Positions 7,855 to 18,081 are shown, counted from the first letter of the stretch. The stretch is DNA of 64,000 nucleotides from Pectobacterium araliae (GCF_037076465.1 NZ_AP028908.1:4526001-4590000); one strand, 5' to 3'. A program made the numbers and translations. Notes: generated by a model not told the origin, from the sequence alone.

Positions 7855-9750
7855 ATGAAAAAAACGCTTTTGTCACTTCTGCTTTGTTTGAGTACTTCTG
7901 CTATGGCCGCTCAAGATCCGGTAAATATTACGATTCTGGGGACATCCGATCTGCACGGCACCTTTGTTCCCTGGGATTACGCCACCGACACCGCCAACAT
8001 GGCTGGCAGCCTGAGTCAGATCGCCACACAGGTGCATAAAGTCCGTGCGCAGCAGCCGAATGTGATTCTGGTTGATGCGGGCGACACCATTCAGGGCAAC
8101 TTTGTCGAAACCTTCAAAAATGACAAAACCAGCCCGATGATTCTTGGTTTTAACGCCATGAATTATGACGTCTGGGTCATGGGCAACCATGAGTTCGATT
8201 TCGGCCTGAACGTGCTTTCCACCTCGCTTGACCAGTTCAACGGCACCGCGCTGGCGGGCAACATTTTTTGGGAAAGCGGTAAACCTTACTTACCTGCCTA
8301 TAAGATTGTCGAACGGCAGGGCGTGAAGATTGGCATCATCGGTATGGATACGCCGATGACCGCTGAATTCGCCAAGGGCACTGACCGCGTGAAAGGGCTG
8401 AACTTTACCGATCCTGTCGGGGCGGTGAAAACCGTTATCCAGCAAATCCACGGCAACGTGGATGCCATCGTGCTGGTCGCCCATATGGGCATCGATAACG
8501 AGAACCAACGGCCAGGTACTGGCGTCGGCGATATTGCCCGCGCAAATCCTGAACTAGCCGCCATCGTCGCCGGTCATATGCACGTAAAAGTGGATAAAGA
8601 GGTGATTAATGGCGTGATCGTCACCGAACCAGACCGATATGGCCGCGCACTGTCGCGCATCGATTTGCAGTTTGAACAGCAGAACGGTAAATACGTGCTG
8701 ATCAACAAAGATAGCTATACCTATTCGATTAAGGACGTGGATTCTGACCGCAAGATGGAAGATATCTACGAGCCTTATCACAACACCCTGCGCGCCAACG
8801 CCAACCGCCCGATTGCACAACTTCTTGGGCACGATCTGGTGCCGCAAGATGCCGTGAAAGGCATTCCTCAAGTACACGTACAGGACACTGGTATCAGCGC
8901 CTTGTTCCAGGAAGCCAGTCGCCATTACGCCCCCAAAGCGCAAATTATCGCACTACAAATTGATAACGATCGACCGAAGCTGAACGTCGGCACCATTGCC
9001 GCAAAAGACATCGCTTTTAACTATCAATACGCGGGCGGTGAGATCACGGTTTATCAGCTAACCGGAAAAGAATTGAAGAAATACATGGAATGGTCAGCGG
9101 GTTACTTCAACCAGCTGCAAGACGGCGATGTGACTTACAGCTTTAATCCGCAACGCCGCGCGTCCAAGTATTCCACCAATGACTTCTTTGATGGCGTGAC
9201 CTACACCATCGACCTGACGAAACCCGCCGGACAGCGCATAACCAACCTGAAAATGAATAACGGCACGCTCGTTACCGATGACATGCCGATCCGTCTGGGT
9301 ATGAACAGCTACCGTATGGGTCACCTGACGCAGAAAGGCGGTGTGCTGGAAGGTATGCAGTTCCCGGTACTGTCGGATACCAAAGCGGAGTATGGCGAAG
9401 AAGCGGGTACGATTCGTAACCTGACTATTCGCTATCTGACCGAAGTGAAAAAAGGCCAGTATGAAGGGACAGTGCCGCAGCGTTGGAAACTGGCAGGATT
9501 GCAGGGTTATGAGCGTGAACGCAACATTGTCGAATCGCTGCTCAGTAGCGGGAAAATCAGCGTGCCAACCTCAGACGATGGCCGTTACAGCAATGTGCAA
9601 TCCATCAACGTGAAGTCGTTGCGGCTACCAGATGCCGCGCAAAGGGAAAAGCGCGTGGCGGAACTGACGCAACAGCGCGACAGCACCACCAATGCGTTGA
9701 CCAAGCAGCGGCTGAACGATCAGTTGACGATTATCGCGGCAATTAACTAA
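7855..9750 (+). CDS. Periplasmic bifunctional metallophosphatase / 5'-nucleotidase
   Basis: A 631-residue exported enzyme of the 5'-nucleotidase/2',3'-cyclic phosphodiesterase family. The signal peptide ends after STSAMA (about residue 18). The metallophosphatase domain shows the metal ligands in order: TSDLHG, DAGDTIQG, GNHEFD, VAHMG and AGHMHVK. The 5_nucleotid_C substrate domain fills about residues 330-540. It likely dephosphorylates nucleotides in the periplasm for salvage. It is not the orthologue of CpdB, whose N-terminus differs clearly, so no symbol is given. It stands alone, between rsmJ and the convergent gdhA. The C-terminal 50 residues are polar and helix-prone. Confidence 0.88.
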   Translation: MKKTLLSLLLCLSTSAMAAQDPVNITILGTSDLHGTFVPWDYATDTANMAGSLSQIATQVHKVRAQQPNVILVDAGDTIQGNFVETFKNDKTSPMILGFNAMNYDVWVMGNHEFDFGLNVLSTSLDQFNGTALAGNIFWESGKPYLPAYKIVERQGVKIGIIGMDTPMTAEFAKGTDRVKGLNFTDPVGAVKTVIQQIHGNVDAIVLVAHMGIDNENQRPGTGVGDIARANPELAAIVAGHMHVKVDKEVINGVIVTEPDRYGRALSRIDLQFEQQNGKYVLINKDSYTYSIKDVDSDRKMEDIYEPYHNTLRANANRPIAQLLGHDLVPQDAVKGIPQVHVQDTGISALFQEASRHYAPKAQIIALQIDNDRPKLNVGTIAAKDIAFNYQYAGGEITVYQLTGKELKKYMEWSAGYFNQLQDGDVTYSFNPQRRASKYSTNDFFDGVTYTIDLTKPAGQRITNLKMNNGTLVTDDMPIRLGMNSYRMGHLTQKGGVLEGMQFPVLSDTKAEYGEEAGTIRNLTIRYLTEVKKGQYEGTVPQRWKLAGLQGYERERNIVESLLSSGKISVPTSDDGRYSNVQSINVKSLRLPDAAQREKRVAELTQQRDSTTNALTKQRLNDQLTIIAAIN

Positions 9751-9758
9751 CCGACGCT

Positions 9759-9790
9759 CCCTTGCCGCACGTTTTACTCTGCGGCAAGGG
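9759..9790. terminator. Hairpin between the convergent nucleotidase and gdhA genes
   Basis: A perfect 11-bp stem, CCCTTGCCGCA (9759-9769) with TGCGGCAAGGG (9780-9790), and a 10-base loop, placed between two convergent stops. There is no U tract on either side, so it may act as a shared weak terminator or 3'-end protector. Confidence 0.6.
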
Positions 9791-9809
9791 TAAGTCCTAG
9801 ATGACTGGA

Positions 9810-11153
9810 TTAAACAACGCCCTGCGCCAGCATCGCATCGGCCACTTTAACAAAGCCCGCCACGTTGGCACCGCGTACATAGTTCGTCTGGCTGTCTTCG
9901 CCGCCGTACTGCACACAGGCATTGTGAATATCCAGCATGATGTGGTGCAAACGCGCATCTACCTTCTCGGCTTTCCAGCCTAAGCGCGCTGCGTTCTGCG
10001 CCATTTCCAACCCCGATGTCGCCACGCCACCTGCGTTAGCCGCTTTGCCCGGCGCAAACAGCACGCCCGCATCCAGAAACGCGTCGGTCGCTGGGATGGT
10101 GGTTGGCATGTTGGCACCTTCCGCCACGGCTTTCACACCATTAGCAATCAGCGTCTGCGCCGCTGGCAGATCCAGCTCATTCTGCGTCGCACACGGCAGC
10201 GCGATGTCTACTGGCACTTCCCACGGTGTCTTGCCTGCAAGATAGGTCAGCTTCGCTTCACGCGCGTAATCTTCCACGCGGCCATAGCGTTTGTTCTTAA
10301 TCTCTTCCAGCAGCGCCAGTTTCTCTGGAGTAAACCCGTTTTCATCCACCACGGTGCCGTTGGAATCTGATGCCGTGACCACACGAGCCCCCAGTTCCAT
10401 CGCTTTTTCAATCGCGTACTGCGCCACATTACCGGAACCGGACACCGCAACCCGCATACCTTCAAAGCCCAGACCATGGCGTTTCAGCATCGCTTCCGTG
10501 AAGTAAACCAGACCGTAGCCGGTCGCTTCAGGACGAATCAGACTACCGCCGAAAGACAGCCCTTTTCCGGTGAAAACACACGCCGTGTTGTTGGTCAGCT
10601 TCTTCATCATGCCAGTCATAAAGCCGACTTCACGACCACCCACGCCGATATCACCCGCCGGAACGTCCGTATCCGCGCCCAGATGACGATACAGTTCCGT
10701 CATCAGTGCCTGACAGAAACGCATGACTTCGCCCTGGCTTTTCCCTTTTGGGTTAAAGTCCGAACCCCCTTTACCACCGCCCATTGGCAACGTGGTTAGC
10801 GCATTCTTGAACGTCTGTTCGAATCCAAGGAATTTCAGAATCGACAGGTTAACGGACGGGTGGAAACGCATGCCGCCTTTGTACGGCCCGATCGCGGAAC
10901 TGAACTGGACGCGCCAGGCACGGTTCACCTGTACTTGACCTTTGTCGTCCGTCCACGCCACGCGAAACTGAATCACACGTTCCGGTTCTACCAATCGCTC
11001 CAGCAGGCTGTAATCCGCATAGTGAGGGTTCTGCTCCAGAAAAGGCCACAGGGTGGAAAGGACTTCATTAACGGCCTGTAGAAATTCAGGCTGATGCGGA
11101 TCGCGTTGTTGAACAGAATCAAGAAAACTTGCCAGAGATACGATTTGTGCCAT
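9810..11153 (-). CDS. gdhA: NADP-specific glutamate dehydrogenase
   Basis: 447 residues, the exact length of E. coli GdhA. It aminates 2-oxoglutarate to glutamate with NADPH and ammonium. The glycine-rich catalytic stretch PMGGGKGGSDFNPKGKS (near residue 120) and the dinucleotide fold motif VSGSGNVAQYA (near 237) are present. It is a monocistronic gene with a good ribosome binding site (AGGAGCTGTTC before ATG). It lies where E. coli has dtpB, next to uspA, so the gene has a different neighbourhood. Together with glnA (36.6 kb) it gives the cell the second route of ammonia assimilation. Confidence 0.97.
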   Translation of the reverse strand: MAQIVSLASFLDSVQQRDPHQPEFLQAVNEVLSTLWPFLEQNPHYADYSLLERLVEPERVIQFRVAWTDDKGQVQVNRAWRVQFSSAIGPYKGGMRFHPSVNLSILKFLGFEQTFKNALTTLPMGGGKGGSDFNPKGKSQGEVMRFCQALMTELYRHLGADTDVPAGDIGVGGREVGFMTGMMKKLTNNTACVFTGKGLSFGGSLIRPEATGYGLVYFTEAMLKRHGLGFEGMRVAVSGSGNVAQYAIEKAMELGARVVTASDSNGTVVDENGFTPEKLALLEEIKNKRYGRVEDYAREAKLTYLAGKTPWEVPVDIALPCATQNELDLPAAQTLIANGVKAVAEGANMPTTIPATDAFLDAGVLFAPGKAANAGGVATSGLEMAQNAARLGWKAEKVDARLHHIMLDIHNACVQYGGEDSQTNYVRGANVAGFVKVADAMLAQGVV

Positions 11154-11252
11154 GAACAGCTCCTGATTGAACGAATAGCTCCCTTCTGCTTCTTTAATTT
11201 TTAGACACGCAGAAGCTTGTGGGATCGGTGAAAATGATGTTGTGTCCTCTGG

Positions 11253-11283
11253 ACTATAACACTGGCGATGGATATTTAAGCAA
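11253..11283 (-). promoter_or_regulatory. Probable gdhA promoter with extended -10
   Basis: On the minus strand: -10 TATAGT (11253-11258) preceded by TGT, giving an extended TGnTATAGT, and TTGCTT (11278-11283) as a -35 with a long 19-base spacer. About 100 bases upstream of the gdhA start. Confidence 0.5.
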
Positions 11284-11382
11284 GCGTTTTCTTTTCAGAT
11301 TAACGTTACAATCCAATGAGATAGGAAGGGGTTTTTGAAGGTTTTGAGAAGGGAATTTGCGATAAGTTTTTGTTATATAACA

Positions 11383-11410
11383 AAAGGCACAGCTAAAAAG
11401 CCGTGCCTTT
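11383..11410 (-). terminator. Terminator of uspA
   Basis: On the minus strand AAAGGCACGGC (11400-11410) pairs with GCTGTGCCTTT (11383-11393), with one G-U pair and a six-base loop, 35 bases after the uspA stop. A few T residues follow. Confidence 0.75.
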
Positions 11411-11444
11411 CATCACTGAAAAAAAATGCAAAAAAAGCTAATTT

Positions 11445-11882
11445 TTATTCGTCTTCTTCATCACGCAACGGCACGATGAGCATATCAACATGGACGGTAT
11501 TAATCAGTTGACGTGCAGAAGACATCAGTTTGCTCCAAAAGTCCTGATGGTGTCCGCACAGCACAAGGTCAGCGTCATATTTCCTGATCGCATCCACCAG
11601 CACTTGCCCTAAATCACCGCTGCCGCTCAACGTTTCACTGATGGGATAGCCTGCATTTTGAGACAGCTCAGTCAACGCATTCTGGGTTTCTTCGGAGATA
11701 CGCTGTTGCATGTCACCCAGGTTGACATCAATAAGCCCCGTGTAAAGATCGGAGTAATTCACATCGACATGGATTAGCGAGACTTTCGCATTGTACGGTC
11801 TTGCCATTGATACCGCTTTTTCCACTAACACTTTGCTTTCTGGAGAAAGATCTACAGCAATAAGGATGTGTTTGTAAGCCAT
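11445..11882 (-). CDS. uspA: Universal stress protein A
   Basis: 145 residues, almost identical in layout to E. coli UspA (144). The protein opens [16 protein letters not shown] and ends in an acidic LRDEEDE. UspA is a soluble dimer of the Rossmann-like Usp fold that accumulates in growth arrest, oxidative and DNA stress. The E. coli type lacks the ATP-binding GxxGxxG-S/T loop, and the same is true here. It is divergent from uspB with a 515-base gap, as in E. coli. Confidence 0.97.
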   Translation of the reverse strand: MAYKHILIAVDLSPESKVLVEKAVSMARPYNAKVSLIHVDVNYSDLYTGLIDVNLGDMQQRISEETQNALTELSQNAGYPISETLSGSGDLGQVLVDAIRKYDADLVLCGHHQDFWSKLMSSARQLINTVHVDMLIVPLRDEEDE

Positions 11883-12397
11883 AATGAGACTCCTTCCGTA
11901 AAGACTAATTAAGGGTTAGCAGCTATTTCTCCTGCCAATCTGATACTTAACGGCGGATTATAGAATAACACTCGTCCGCGCTATCGGACTGTTCAGTCGA
12001 TCACAACCCGTTTTCAAATCTGTTAATTCTATTGATAAGTGTAGTAGAAACCGCTCCTTTTCACAGCTAAATCGCGTAGCTTCTCCTTTCAGAAAACGTA
12101 TTATCTCGTCGAAAATCATCCTTCATGCCGATTGCATCTGCCTCTCTGGCACAAACAAACATTCTTCTTCTACACTACAAGTAGGGGGCGGTAAGACTAT
12201 CCACTGCGCTCTGGGATGGAAAACAAGAATGGGGCTAGCCATGACGCTGTTGGCTAACCAAAATGACAATAAAATCGTGCGTAAGCATGTGGCATAACTA
12301 TTCGTCGTTGAAAAACGTCACAGAAAAACATAGCGGATAATCGTAACGCTTGTCATCGGTCACCGCTTCTGACGAATAGAACGACCGGGAGGGGAGC
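11883..12397. other. Long divergent control region uspA / uspB
   Basis: 515 bases without a credible gene. It must hold the divergent promoters of uspA (growth-arrest controlled in E. coli) and uspB (sigma-S dependent in E. coli). I could not single out -10/-35 pairs with confidence. A GGGAGGGGAGC ribosome binding site precedes uspB. Confidence 0.5.
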
Positions 12398-12733
12398 ATG
12401 ATTAGTACATTTGCGCTTTTCTGGGCTTTATGTATCGTCTGTATTATCAATATGGCGAGGTATTACTCTTCATTACGCGTGTTACTGCTGATTTTGCGTG
12501 ACTGTGACCCACTGCTTTACCAATACGTTGATGGAGGAGGTTTTTTCACATCGCACGGGCAGCCAAGCAAGCAAATTCGGCTGGTACGCTATATCTATGC
12601 ACAGCGCTATCTTGAGCATCACGACCCTGAATTTATTCGCCGCTGCGAACGGGTACGGGGGCAATTTTTGCTCACGACCGCCTTGTGTGGCCTCATCGCC
12701 ATCAGCCTGATTGCCATGATGATGTGGTATTAA
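12398..12733 (+). CDS. uspB: Universal stress protein B (small membrane protein)
   Basis: 111 residues, as in E. coli UspB. Two membrane segments lie at the ends: about residues 3-20 ([18 protein letters not shown]) and 90-110 ([20 protein letters not shown]), around a polar, charged middle. In E. coli UspB is a sigma-S dependent protein needed for ethanol resistance in stationary phase. It is followed by a strong terminator shared with the convergent pitA. Confidence 0.95.
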   Translation: MISTFALFWALCIVCIINMARYYSSLRVLLLILRDCDPLLYQYVDGGGFFTSHGQPSKQIRLVRYIYAQRYLEHHDPEFIRRCERVRGQFLLTTALCGLIAISLIAMMMWY

Positions 12734-12787
12734 CACAGTGTACTTATACAAGTATTGGTATTAACAGCATGAACGTCGATAAAAAGT

Positions 12788-12821
12788 AAAAAGGCGACTC
12801 CCCACAGAATCGCCTTTTTTT
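12788..12821. terminator. Bidirectional terminator uspB / pitA
   Basis: AAAAAGGCGA (12788-12797) pairs with TCGCCTTTTT (12810-12819 onward), followed by T on the plus strand; on the minus strand the stem is followed by TTTTTACTTTTT. It can serve both convergent genes. Confidence 0.85.
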
Positions 12822-12842
12822 ATGATTAACCGATTACCCCAA

Positions 12843-14348
12843 TCAAATCAGTTGCAGAGCCAGCCAGTACAGCGCACCAGACATCAGCATTGAGACAGGC
12901 AGCGTTAATACCCACGCCAGCAGAATGCTTCTTATCGTTTTGCCCTGTACGCCCCCCCCATCCGCAATCATCGTCCCGGCAACTGCCGAGGATAATACGT
13001 GCGTGGTGGAAACCGGCATACCGGTGTAGCTGGCAACGCCAATCGACAAGGCCGCAGTCACCTGTGCCGACACCCCCTGTGCGTAGGTCATACCTTTCTT
13101 GCCAATCTTCTCGCCGATGGTGACCGCAACACGTTTCCAGCCCACCATTGTGCCCAAGGAGAGCGCCAGTGCGACGGCAACGATGATCCAAAGAGGCGCA
13201 TATTCAACCGTCTGAAGCATATCTTTACGCAGGTTGCTCAGGTAGCGCTGATCTTCGCCCGATGTTTCTGGCAGCTTGACTACCCGATCCATCGTATCCG
13301 AGATGCACATCAGCAGGCGACGCACTCTGCTGCGATCGTCAGGGTTCAACTGGTCGTAGCTTTTCAGGTTACTCAGCAGGCCCTGTGTGCGCTCAATCGC
13401 AATCATTACGCGTGAACTGTCACAGTGGAACTCTTTCTGGCCGTTGCCGGGAATCGCATTTTCTGGCGCAGGAACCACGGGGTGAGACAAGTCAATGACG
13501 TGTGCTAACGCATCGCCATGCTGCTTGTAATATTCCTGTAAATTGACAACGGCATCACGTGTCCGGCTGATGTCATAGCCCGATGCGTTCATGTTGACAA
13601 TAAACCCGGCTGGCGCGACGCCAATCAGCACCAGCATAATCAAGCCGATACCTTTCTGACCGTCGTTTGCACCGTGAGAGAAGCTCACGCCAATCGCCGA
13701 TAAAATCAGCGCGGTACGCGTCCAGAATGGCGGCTTACGTTTGCCGTCCTGCTTTTCGCGATCGACGGGCGTCAGATGCACGCGTTTGCGCTTTTTACTG
13801 TTGTTCCAGAACCGACGCAGTACCAGCAGCATCAACCCTGCAACTACCATCCCCACAATTGGCGATAGCAGCAGTGACAGGAAAATGCTGATCATTTTCG
13901 GCACGTTCAACGCATCCACGATGGAGGTATCCGTCAGCAGTGCGTTGGTCAAACCAATACCGATGATGGAGCCAATCAACGTGTGAGAACTGGAGGCAGG
14001 AATACCAAAATACCAGGTACCCAGGTTCCAGATAATCGCGGCCAGCAGCATGGAAAAGACCATCGCCAGACCATGCGCCGAACTCACGTTCAGCAGTAAA
14101 TCCGTGGGGAGAAGGTGAACAATTGCATAGGCCACGCTCAGGCCGCCCAGCAGTACACCGAAGAAATTAAAGACACCCGCCATAACAACGGCAAATTCTG
14201 CACGCATGGCTCGGGTATAAATAACGGTGGCGACGGCATTCGCAGTATCGTGAAAACCGTTAATGGCTTCGTACATCAATACAAACAACAAAGCCAATAT
14301 CAACATCAGGCCGGTGTAGTAATCCAGTCCGGCAAATAAATGTAGCAT
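12843..14348 (-). CDS. pitA: Low-affinity inorganic phosphate transporter
   Basis: 501 residues (E. coli PitA 499). A PiT-family symporter that takes up phosphate as a metal-phosphate complex with protons. The two family signature repeats are visible: [17 protein letters not shown] (near residue 31) and [14 protein letters not shown] (near 225), each in an inverted-repeat half with several membrane helices. A large hydrophilic loop (about residues 255-375) separates the halves. It is monocistronic, convergent with uspB and divergent from yhiN, the same local order as in E. coli. Confidence 0.97.
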   Translation of the reverse strand: MLHLFAGLDYYTGLMLILALLFVLMYEAINGFHDTANAVATVIYTRAMRAEFAVVMAGVFNFFGVLLGGLSVAYAIVHLLPTDLLLNVSSAHGLAMVFSMLLAAIIWNLGTWYFGIPASSSHTLIGSIIGIGLTNALLTDTSIVDALNVPKMISIFLSLLLSPIVGMVVAGLMLLVLRRFWNNSKKRKRVHLTPVDREKQDGKRKPPFWTRTALILSAIGVSFSHGANDGQKGIGLIMLVLIGVAPAGFIVNMNASGYDISRTRDAVVNLQEYYKQHGDALAHVIDLSHPVVPAPENAIPGNGQKEFHCDSSRVMIAIERTQGLLSNLKSYDQLNPDDRSRVRRLLMCISDTMDRVVKLPETSGEDQRYLSNLRKDMLQTVEYAPLWIIVAVALALSLGTMVGWKRVAVTIGEKIGKKGMTYAQGVSAQVTAALSIGVASYTGMPVSTTHVLSSAVAGTMIADGGGVQGKTIRSILLAWVLTLPVSMLMSGALYWLALQLI

Positions 14349-14616
14349 AAACGTTAGGCCATTTAGTGGTCATGAACGCGGCGCATTATCGGCGACAAGC
14401 AGGGGTGGGGAAAAGGAAAATATGACATTTTTTTGACTTAAAATGTGACGAGCATCGACAACAAAACCACTTAATCATTATAAATCAATTAATTATATAT
14501 TTTTACTAAAACATGCAGATTGTTACGCTGGTATCGAACAAGAACCAACACTACAATTTGCCGCCCCAATGGCCCATTTGCCTGCGGTAATCAATCACTC
14601 ATCGGAGAAATGCATT
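14349..14616. other. AT-rich divergent region pitA / yhiN
   Basis: 268 bases, with a very AT-rich core at about 14470-14515. It must contain the divergent promoters of pitA and yhiN. No specific operator recognised. Confidence 0.4.
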
Positions 14617-15816
14617 GTGGAACAGTTTGACGTTGTCATCATTGGTGCTGGTGCAGCAGGCATGTTTTGTGCCGCACAGGCGGGACAGCGTGGGCTGCAT
14701 GTTCTATTGCTCGATAACGGCAAGAAGGCAGGGCGTAAAATATTGATGTCCGGCGGCGGGCGCTGCAACTTTACCAATGTGTATACGGAACCGGCCGCCT
14801 ATCTGTCCCACAATCCTCACTTTTGTAAATCGGCACTGGCGCGTTATACCCAATGGGATTTCATTAGTTTGGTCAACAATCACCGCATCGCTTACCACGA
14901 GAAAACACTTGGTCAGCTATTCTGTGATGACTCCGCACAGCAAATTGTGGATATGCTGGTAACAGAGTGCGAGCAGGCTAACGTCACGCTTCGTTTGCGC
15001 AGTGAAGTCGCCTCGGTGGAGAAATCAGACGATCGGTTCACCATCCACCTGAGCAACGGTACAGCATTCCAAGGCGCATCACTGGTCGTTGCCTGCGGCG
15101 GCTTGTCGATGCCCGGTCTGGGCGCAACGCCGTTCGGCTACCAGCTTGCCGCGCAGTTTGGTATTAACGTACTCCCAACCCGCGCCGCGCTTGTTCCCTT
15201 TACGCTGCACAAACCGCTGCTCGAACAGTTGCAAACGCTCTCCGGCGTTTCTGTCCCTACCGTCATCACCGCAGAAAACGGCGTGACGTTCCGTGAAAAT
15301 ATCCTGTTCACACATCGTGGGCTCTCTGGTCCCGCCATTTTGCAAATTTCCAGCTACTGGCAAGCGGGTGAATCCGTCACCATTAACTTGCTACCCGGAC
15401 ACAATCTCACCCAGCTTATCAATGATGAACGCAGTGCCCATCCAAACCAAAGCCTGAAAAATACGTTGGCACAGTGGCTGCCTAAACGACTGGTTGAATG
15501 CTTGCAAGCACTAGGACAACTGCCGGATGTGACGTTGAAACAGCTCAACAGCACACAGCAGCTACAAATTGAACAAAGCCTGCAACAGTGGCGGGTACAG
15601 CCAAATGGTACGGAGGGTTACCGTACCGCCGAAGTGACGATCGGCGGCGTCGACACCCGCGCCCTGTCTTCCAAAACCATGGAGGCCAATTCAGTGCCAG
15701 GGCTGTATTTCATCGGTGAAGTGGTCGATGTAACTGGCTGGCTCGGCGGCTATAATTTCCAATGGGCGTGGAGTTCAGCATGGGCCTGCGCGCAGGCTCT
15801 GCCTTTTAGCAAATAG
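14617..15816 (+). CDS. yhiN: FAD-dependent oxidoreductase of the HI0933 family
   Basis: A 399-residue flavoprotein-like enzyme (E. coli YhiN about 400). The dinucleotide-binding motif IIGAGAAGMFCA is at residues 8-19, followed by GRKILMSGGGRCNFTN (about 41-56) and the C-terminal FAD-closing motif GLYFIGEVVDVTGWLGGYNFQWA. Physiological substrate unknown. The start chosen is the GTG at 14617: it follows GGAG by 9-10 bases, and the first residues (MEQFDVVIIGAG) then match the family start. The upstream ATG at 14569 would add 16 unconserved residues. Confidence 0.93.
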   Translation: MEQFDVVIIGAGAAGMFCAAQAGQRGLHVLLLDNGKKAGRKILMSGGGRCNFTNVYTEPAAYLSHNPHFCKSALARYTQWDFISLVNNHRIAYHEKTLGQLFCDDSAQQIVDMLVTECEQANVTLRLRSEVASVEKSDDRFTIHLSNGTAFQGASLVVACGGLSMPGLGATPFGYQLAAQFGINVLPTRAALVPFTLHKPLLEQLQTLSGVSVPTVITAENGVTFRENILFTHRGLSGPAILQISSYWQAGESVTINLLPGHNLTQLINDERSAHPNQSLKNTLAQWLPKRLVECLQALGQLPDVTLKQLNSTQQLQIEQSLQQWRVQPNGTEGYRTAEVTIGGVDTRALSSKTMEANSVPGLYFIGEVVDVTGWLGGYNFQWAWSSAWACAQALPFSK

Positions 15817-15908
15817 GCACTATAATAACCTCTATTCAGCGCTCTCCTTTAATTAATGGAGAAAGGGACGTCTCTACATAGGCCTCTGCTGCCAGAAAGG
15901 AGATGTGA

Positions 15909-17516
15909 ATGAGCCCCAGACGTAGTGAACGTAAAATTAACATGTTGCAGTTACTGACGGCAGGTATGCTGCCACTGCTGCTGGGATTGCTGTTCACTTT
16001 TGTAGAATCCAGATTAATGGTAAAACGCGATTTGGAAGCCACTGCGCAAATCGCAATGAATCATGCTGAGAATATTTCGACACAGGCGTGGAAGATGGTG
16101 GATCGCCTCCAGCACTTTCATGGTCAGTCCTGTGATGCCATCGGTGGTGAGCTGCAACGCCTTGGCTCGATTTTTCCTTACTTTCGTGCGATCGGCGTTA
16201 TCCATAATACCGACGTCTACTGCTCTTCAACGTTTGGCAACGCACTGACGCCAATAAGTCGCGTCATTCAACAACCGCTACCGGATACCGATTCTGAACG
16301 CTGGAGCCTGTCAATTGCAGGCTCAGATAACGTGAGAGCACGCCCTGCAATCATCTTCGTCCAGATGCCCCTCACGGGTTATGGCGCTTACACCATGGTT
16401 GACGCGCAATACCCGATCGATCTTATGATGGCGATTAGCCAAACCCGCGGCTATCAGCTTACACTGAAGATCGGCAACGGCCACCCCATTCAAATTGGTC
16501 AGATAATTACGCTCAACTCAGGCTTATTTTCTACCTCAGCGCTTGAAATAAAATCGAACTATTTCCCGATAACCCTTACAGTTATCGCACCAACCTCTCA
16601 ATCTGTCGCGAACTGGAAGCAGGCGTTCTTTACGTTCTCGCCGCTGGCAATGGTTCTCTCCCTGCTCTTCTTTGCAATGATGTGGTACTGGCAAAAACGT
16701 AAATTATTATTCCGCGACGAGCTCCGTAAAGGCATCGCCAAAGGCGAATTTTCCGTCTATTACCAGCCCATCTATAATGCAGAATCGCAATCCTGCATCG
16801 GTGTTGAGACCTTACTGCGATGGCAGCGCAGTAATGGACAGTGGATCAGGCCCGATATATTTATCTCCGCCGCCGAAGCAGAAAGCATGATTATTCCCAT
16901 CACCCGGCATTTATTTGATCTGGTCGCAGCCGATATCGCCAGTTGGCAGGTAAAACCCGGATTTCACCTGAGCCTTAACGTCGCAGCCGAGCATCTGCAT
17001 CATCCAAATTTCGTTTCAGACGTACATCGCTTCGCAGAAAAAGTTGCCTCTCATTCATTAAGCATTACGCTGGAACTGACAGAACGTAACCTCATCAGCA
17101 ACGGTCCTGAAGTCATACAGCGCCTGCATCAACTACGTGAAGATGGCTTTATGATCGCCATCGATGACTTCGGCACCGGGCACTGTTCACTCTCTTATCT
17201 GCAAAACTTTCCGCTGGATTGCCTGAAAATCGATCAGGGATTCGTCTGTGCCATTTCATCGCCGGATGAAGAAGCCCCTATTCTTGATGCCATTATTAAT
17301 TTGAGCCATCGCATCAAACTTCAATCCGTAGCAGAAGGCGTAGAAACCGAACAACAGCTCATATATTTACAACAGCACGGCGTTAAATATATACAGGGAT
17401 TTCTTTATGCAAAGCCGATGAACAATGAATCGTTACTGGTATGGCTGCACTATCATAGTAATAAATCGATAGAAAGTTTTATGAATAAAAACGAAGAAAG
17501 AGAAAAGAAAAAATAA
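15909..17516 (+). CDS. Membrane-bound cyclic-di-GMP phosphodiesterase, CSS-EAL type
   Basis: 535 residues. A first membrane helix at about 14-32, a periplasmic CSS-motif sensor domain (YCSS near residue 104), a second helix near 246-264 (SPLAMVLSLLFFAMMWYW) and a cytoplasmic EAL domain from about 270. The EAL catalytic set is intact: ETLLRW in place of EAL, SLNVAAEHL, LELTERN, AIDDFGTGHCS, LKIDQGF, AEGVET and YIQGFLYAKP. An active c-di-GMP phosphodiesterase is therefore expected. In E. coli relatives the CSS cysteines sense periplasmic redox state through DsbA. The start has a good GGAG site 6 bases upstream. It stands alone. Confidence 0.9.
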   Translation: MSPRRSERKINMLQLLTAGMLPLLLGLLFTFVESRLMVKRDLEATAQIAMNHAENISTQAWKMVDRLQHFHGQSCDAIGGELQRLGSIFPYFRAIGVIHNTDVYCSSTFGNALTPISRVIQQPLPDTDSERWSLSIAGSDNVRARPAIIFVQMPLTGYGAYTMVDAQYPIDLMMAISQTRGYQLTLKIGNGHPIQIGQIITLNSGLFSTSALEIKSNYFPITLTVIAPTSQSVANWKQAFFTFSPLAMVLSLLFFAMMWYWQKRKLLFRDELRKGIAKGEFSVYYQPIYNAESQSCIGVETLLRWQRSNGQWIRPDIFISAAEAESMIIPITRHLFDLVAADIASWQVKPGFHLSLNVAAEHLHHPNFVSDVHRFAEKVASHSLSITLELTERNLISNGPEVIQRLHQLREDGFMIAIDDFGTGHCSLSYLQNFPLDCLKIDQGFVCAISSPDEEAPILDAIINLSHRIKLQSVAEGVETEQQLIYLQQHGVKYIQGFLYAKPMNNESLLVWLHYHSNKSIESFMNKNEEREKKK

Positions 17517-17539
17517 CCGGCAGAAGCTTGTCCGCCGGT
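17516..17539. terminator. Short hairpin between convergent EAL and OmpX-like genes
   Basis: ACCGGC (17516-17521) pairs with GCCGGT (17534-17539) over a 12-base loop in the 40-base gap between two convergent genes. No strong T run. Confidence 0.4.
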
Positions 17540-17556
17540 ATTCTATAATTGGCAAA

Positions 17557-18081
17557 TCAGAAACGATAACCGACGCCAATATTAAAGGCGTCTACACGCG
17601 TTTCATAAATCTTCGTACCTTCGTAGCCAATATCTATCGCCCAGTTTGCTACTGGTGTGATTTGAATACCCGCACCATAAGCAAAGCTGGATTTGCTTTC
17701 ACTACCCGATTCACGGACAGCATCGCCCTCTTCCCAACTGGATTTACCGCGCCCAATACCCGCTAAACCATAAACGCTGACATAGTCATTAAAGCGGTAG
17801 GATGGGCCAGCCATGAGTGAATAGTATTTCAGCTTATAAACATCACTGCTTGAATTCTGATAATACTCTGTTTGCTCCGCGCTCACATAAGTGAAAGAAC
17901 CAATAATGCCAAGATCGGAATCACCCTGATAATGGTATTTGGCTGTAATCCCTTTTGGATCTTTAAAGTCATCGACTTTCGCCTGAGCATAACCCAAAGA
18001 TACCGTTTGTGTCGCCTGAGCAGCAGACATTCCCATGGCACAAGCAATCAGAGTGGAAAGCAGCAGTGTTGTTTTTTTCAT
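17557..18081 (-). CDS. OmpX/Ail/Lom-type outer membrane protein
   Basis: A 174-residue outer membrane protein with a clear signal peptide (cleavage after MSAAQA, about residue 23). The rest alternates like an eight-stranded beta barrel and ends in the family terminus GVGYRF, with the C-terminal phenylalanine read by the BAM complex. Recognisable OmpX/Ail patterns are IGSFTYVSAE, YYSLMAGPSYRFNDYVSVYGLAGIGRGK and SFAYGAGIQ. Such proteins affect surface adhesion, serum or host-peptide resistance; the role in this organism is not known. The ATG at 18081 is chosen because the signal peptide begins there. The longer ORF upstream has no signal-like sense. Confidence 0.9.
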   Translation of the reverse strand: MKKTTLLLSTLIACAMGMSAAQATQTVSLGYAQAKVDDFKDPKGITAKYHYQGDSDLGIIGSFTYVSAEQTEYYQNSSSDVYKLKYYSLMAGPSYRFNDYVSVYGLAGIGRGKSSWEEGDAVRESGSESKSSFAYGAGIQITPVANWAIDIGYEGTKIYETRVDAFNIGVGYRF

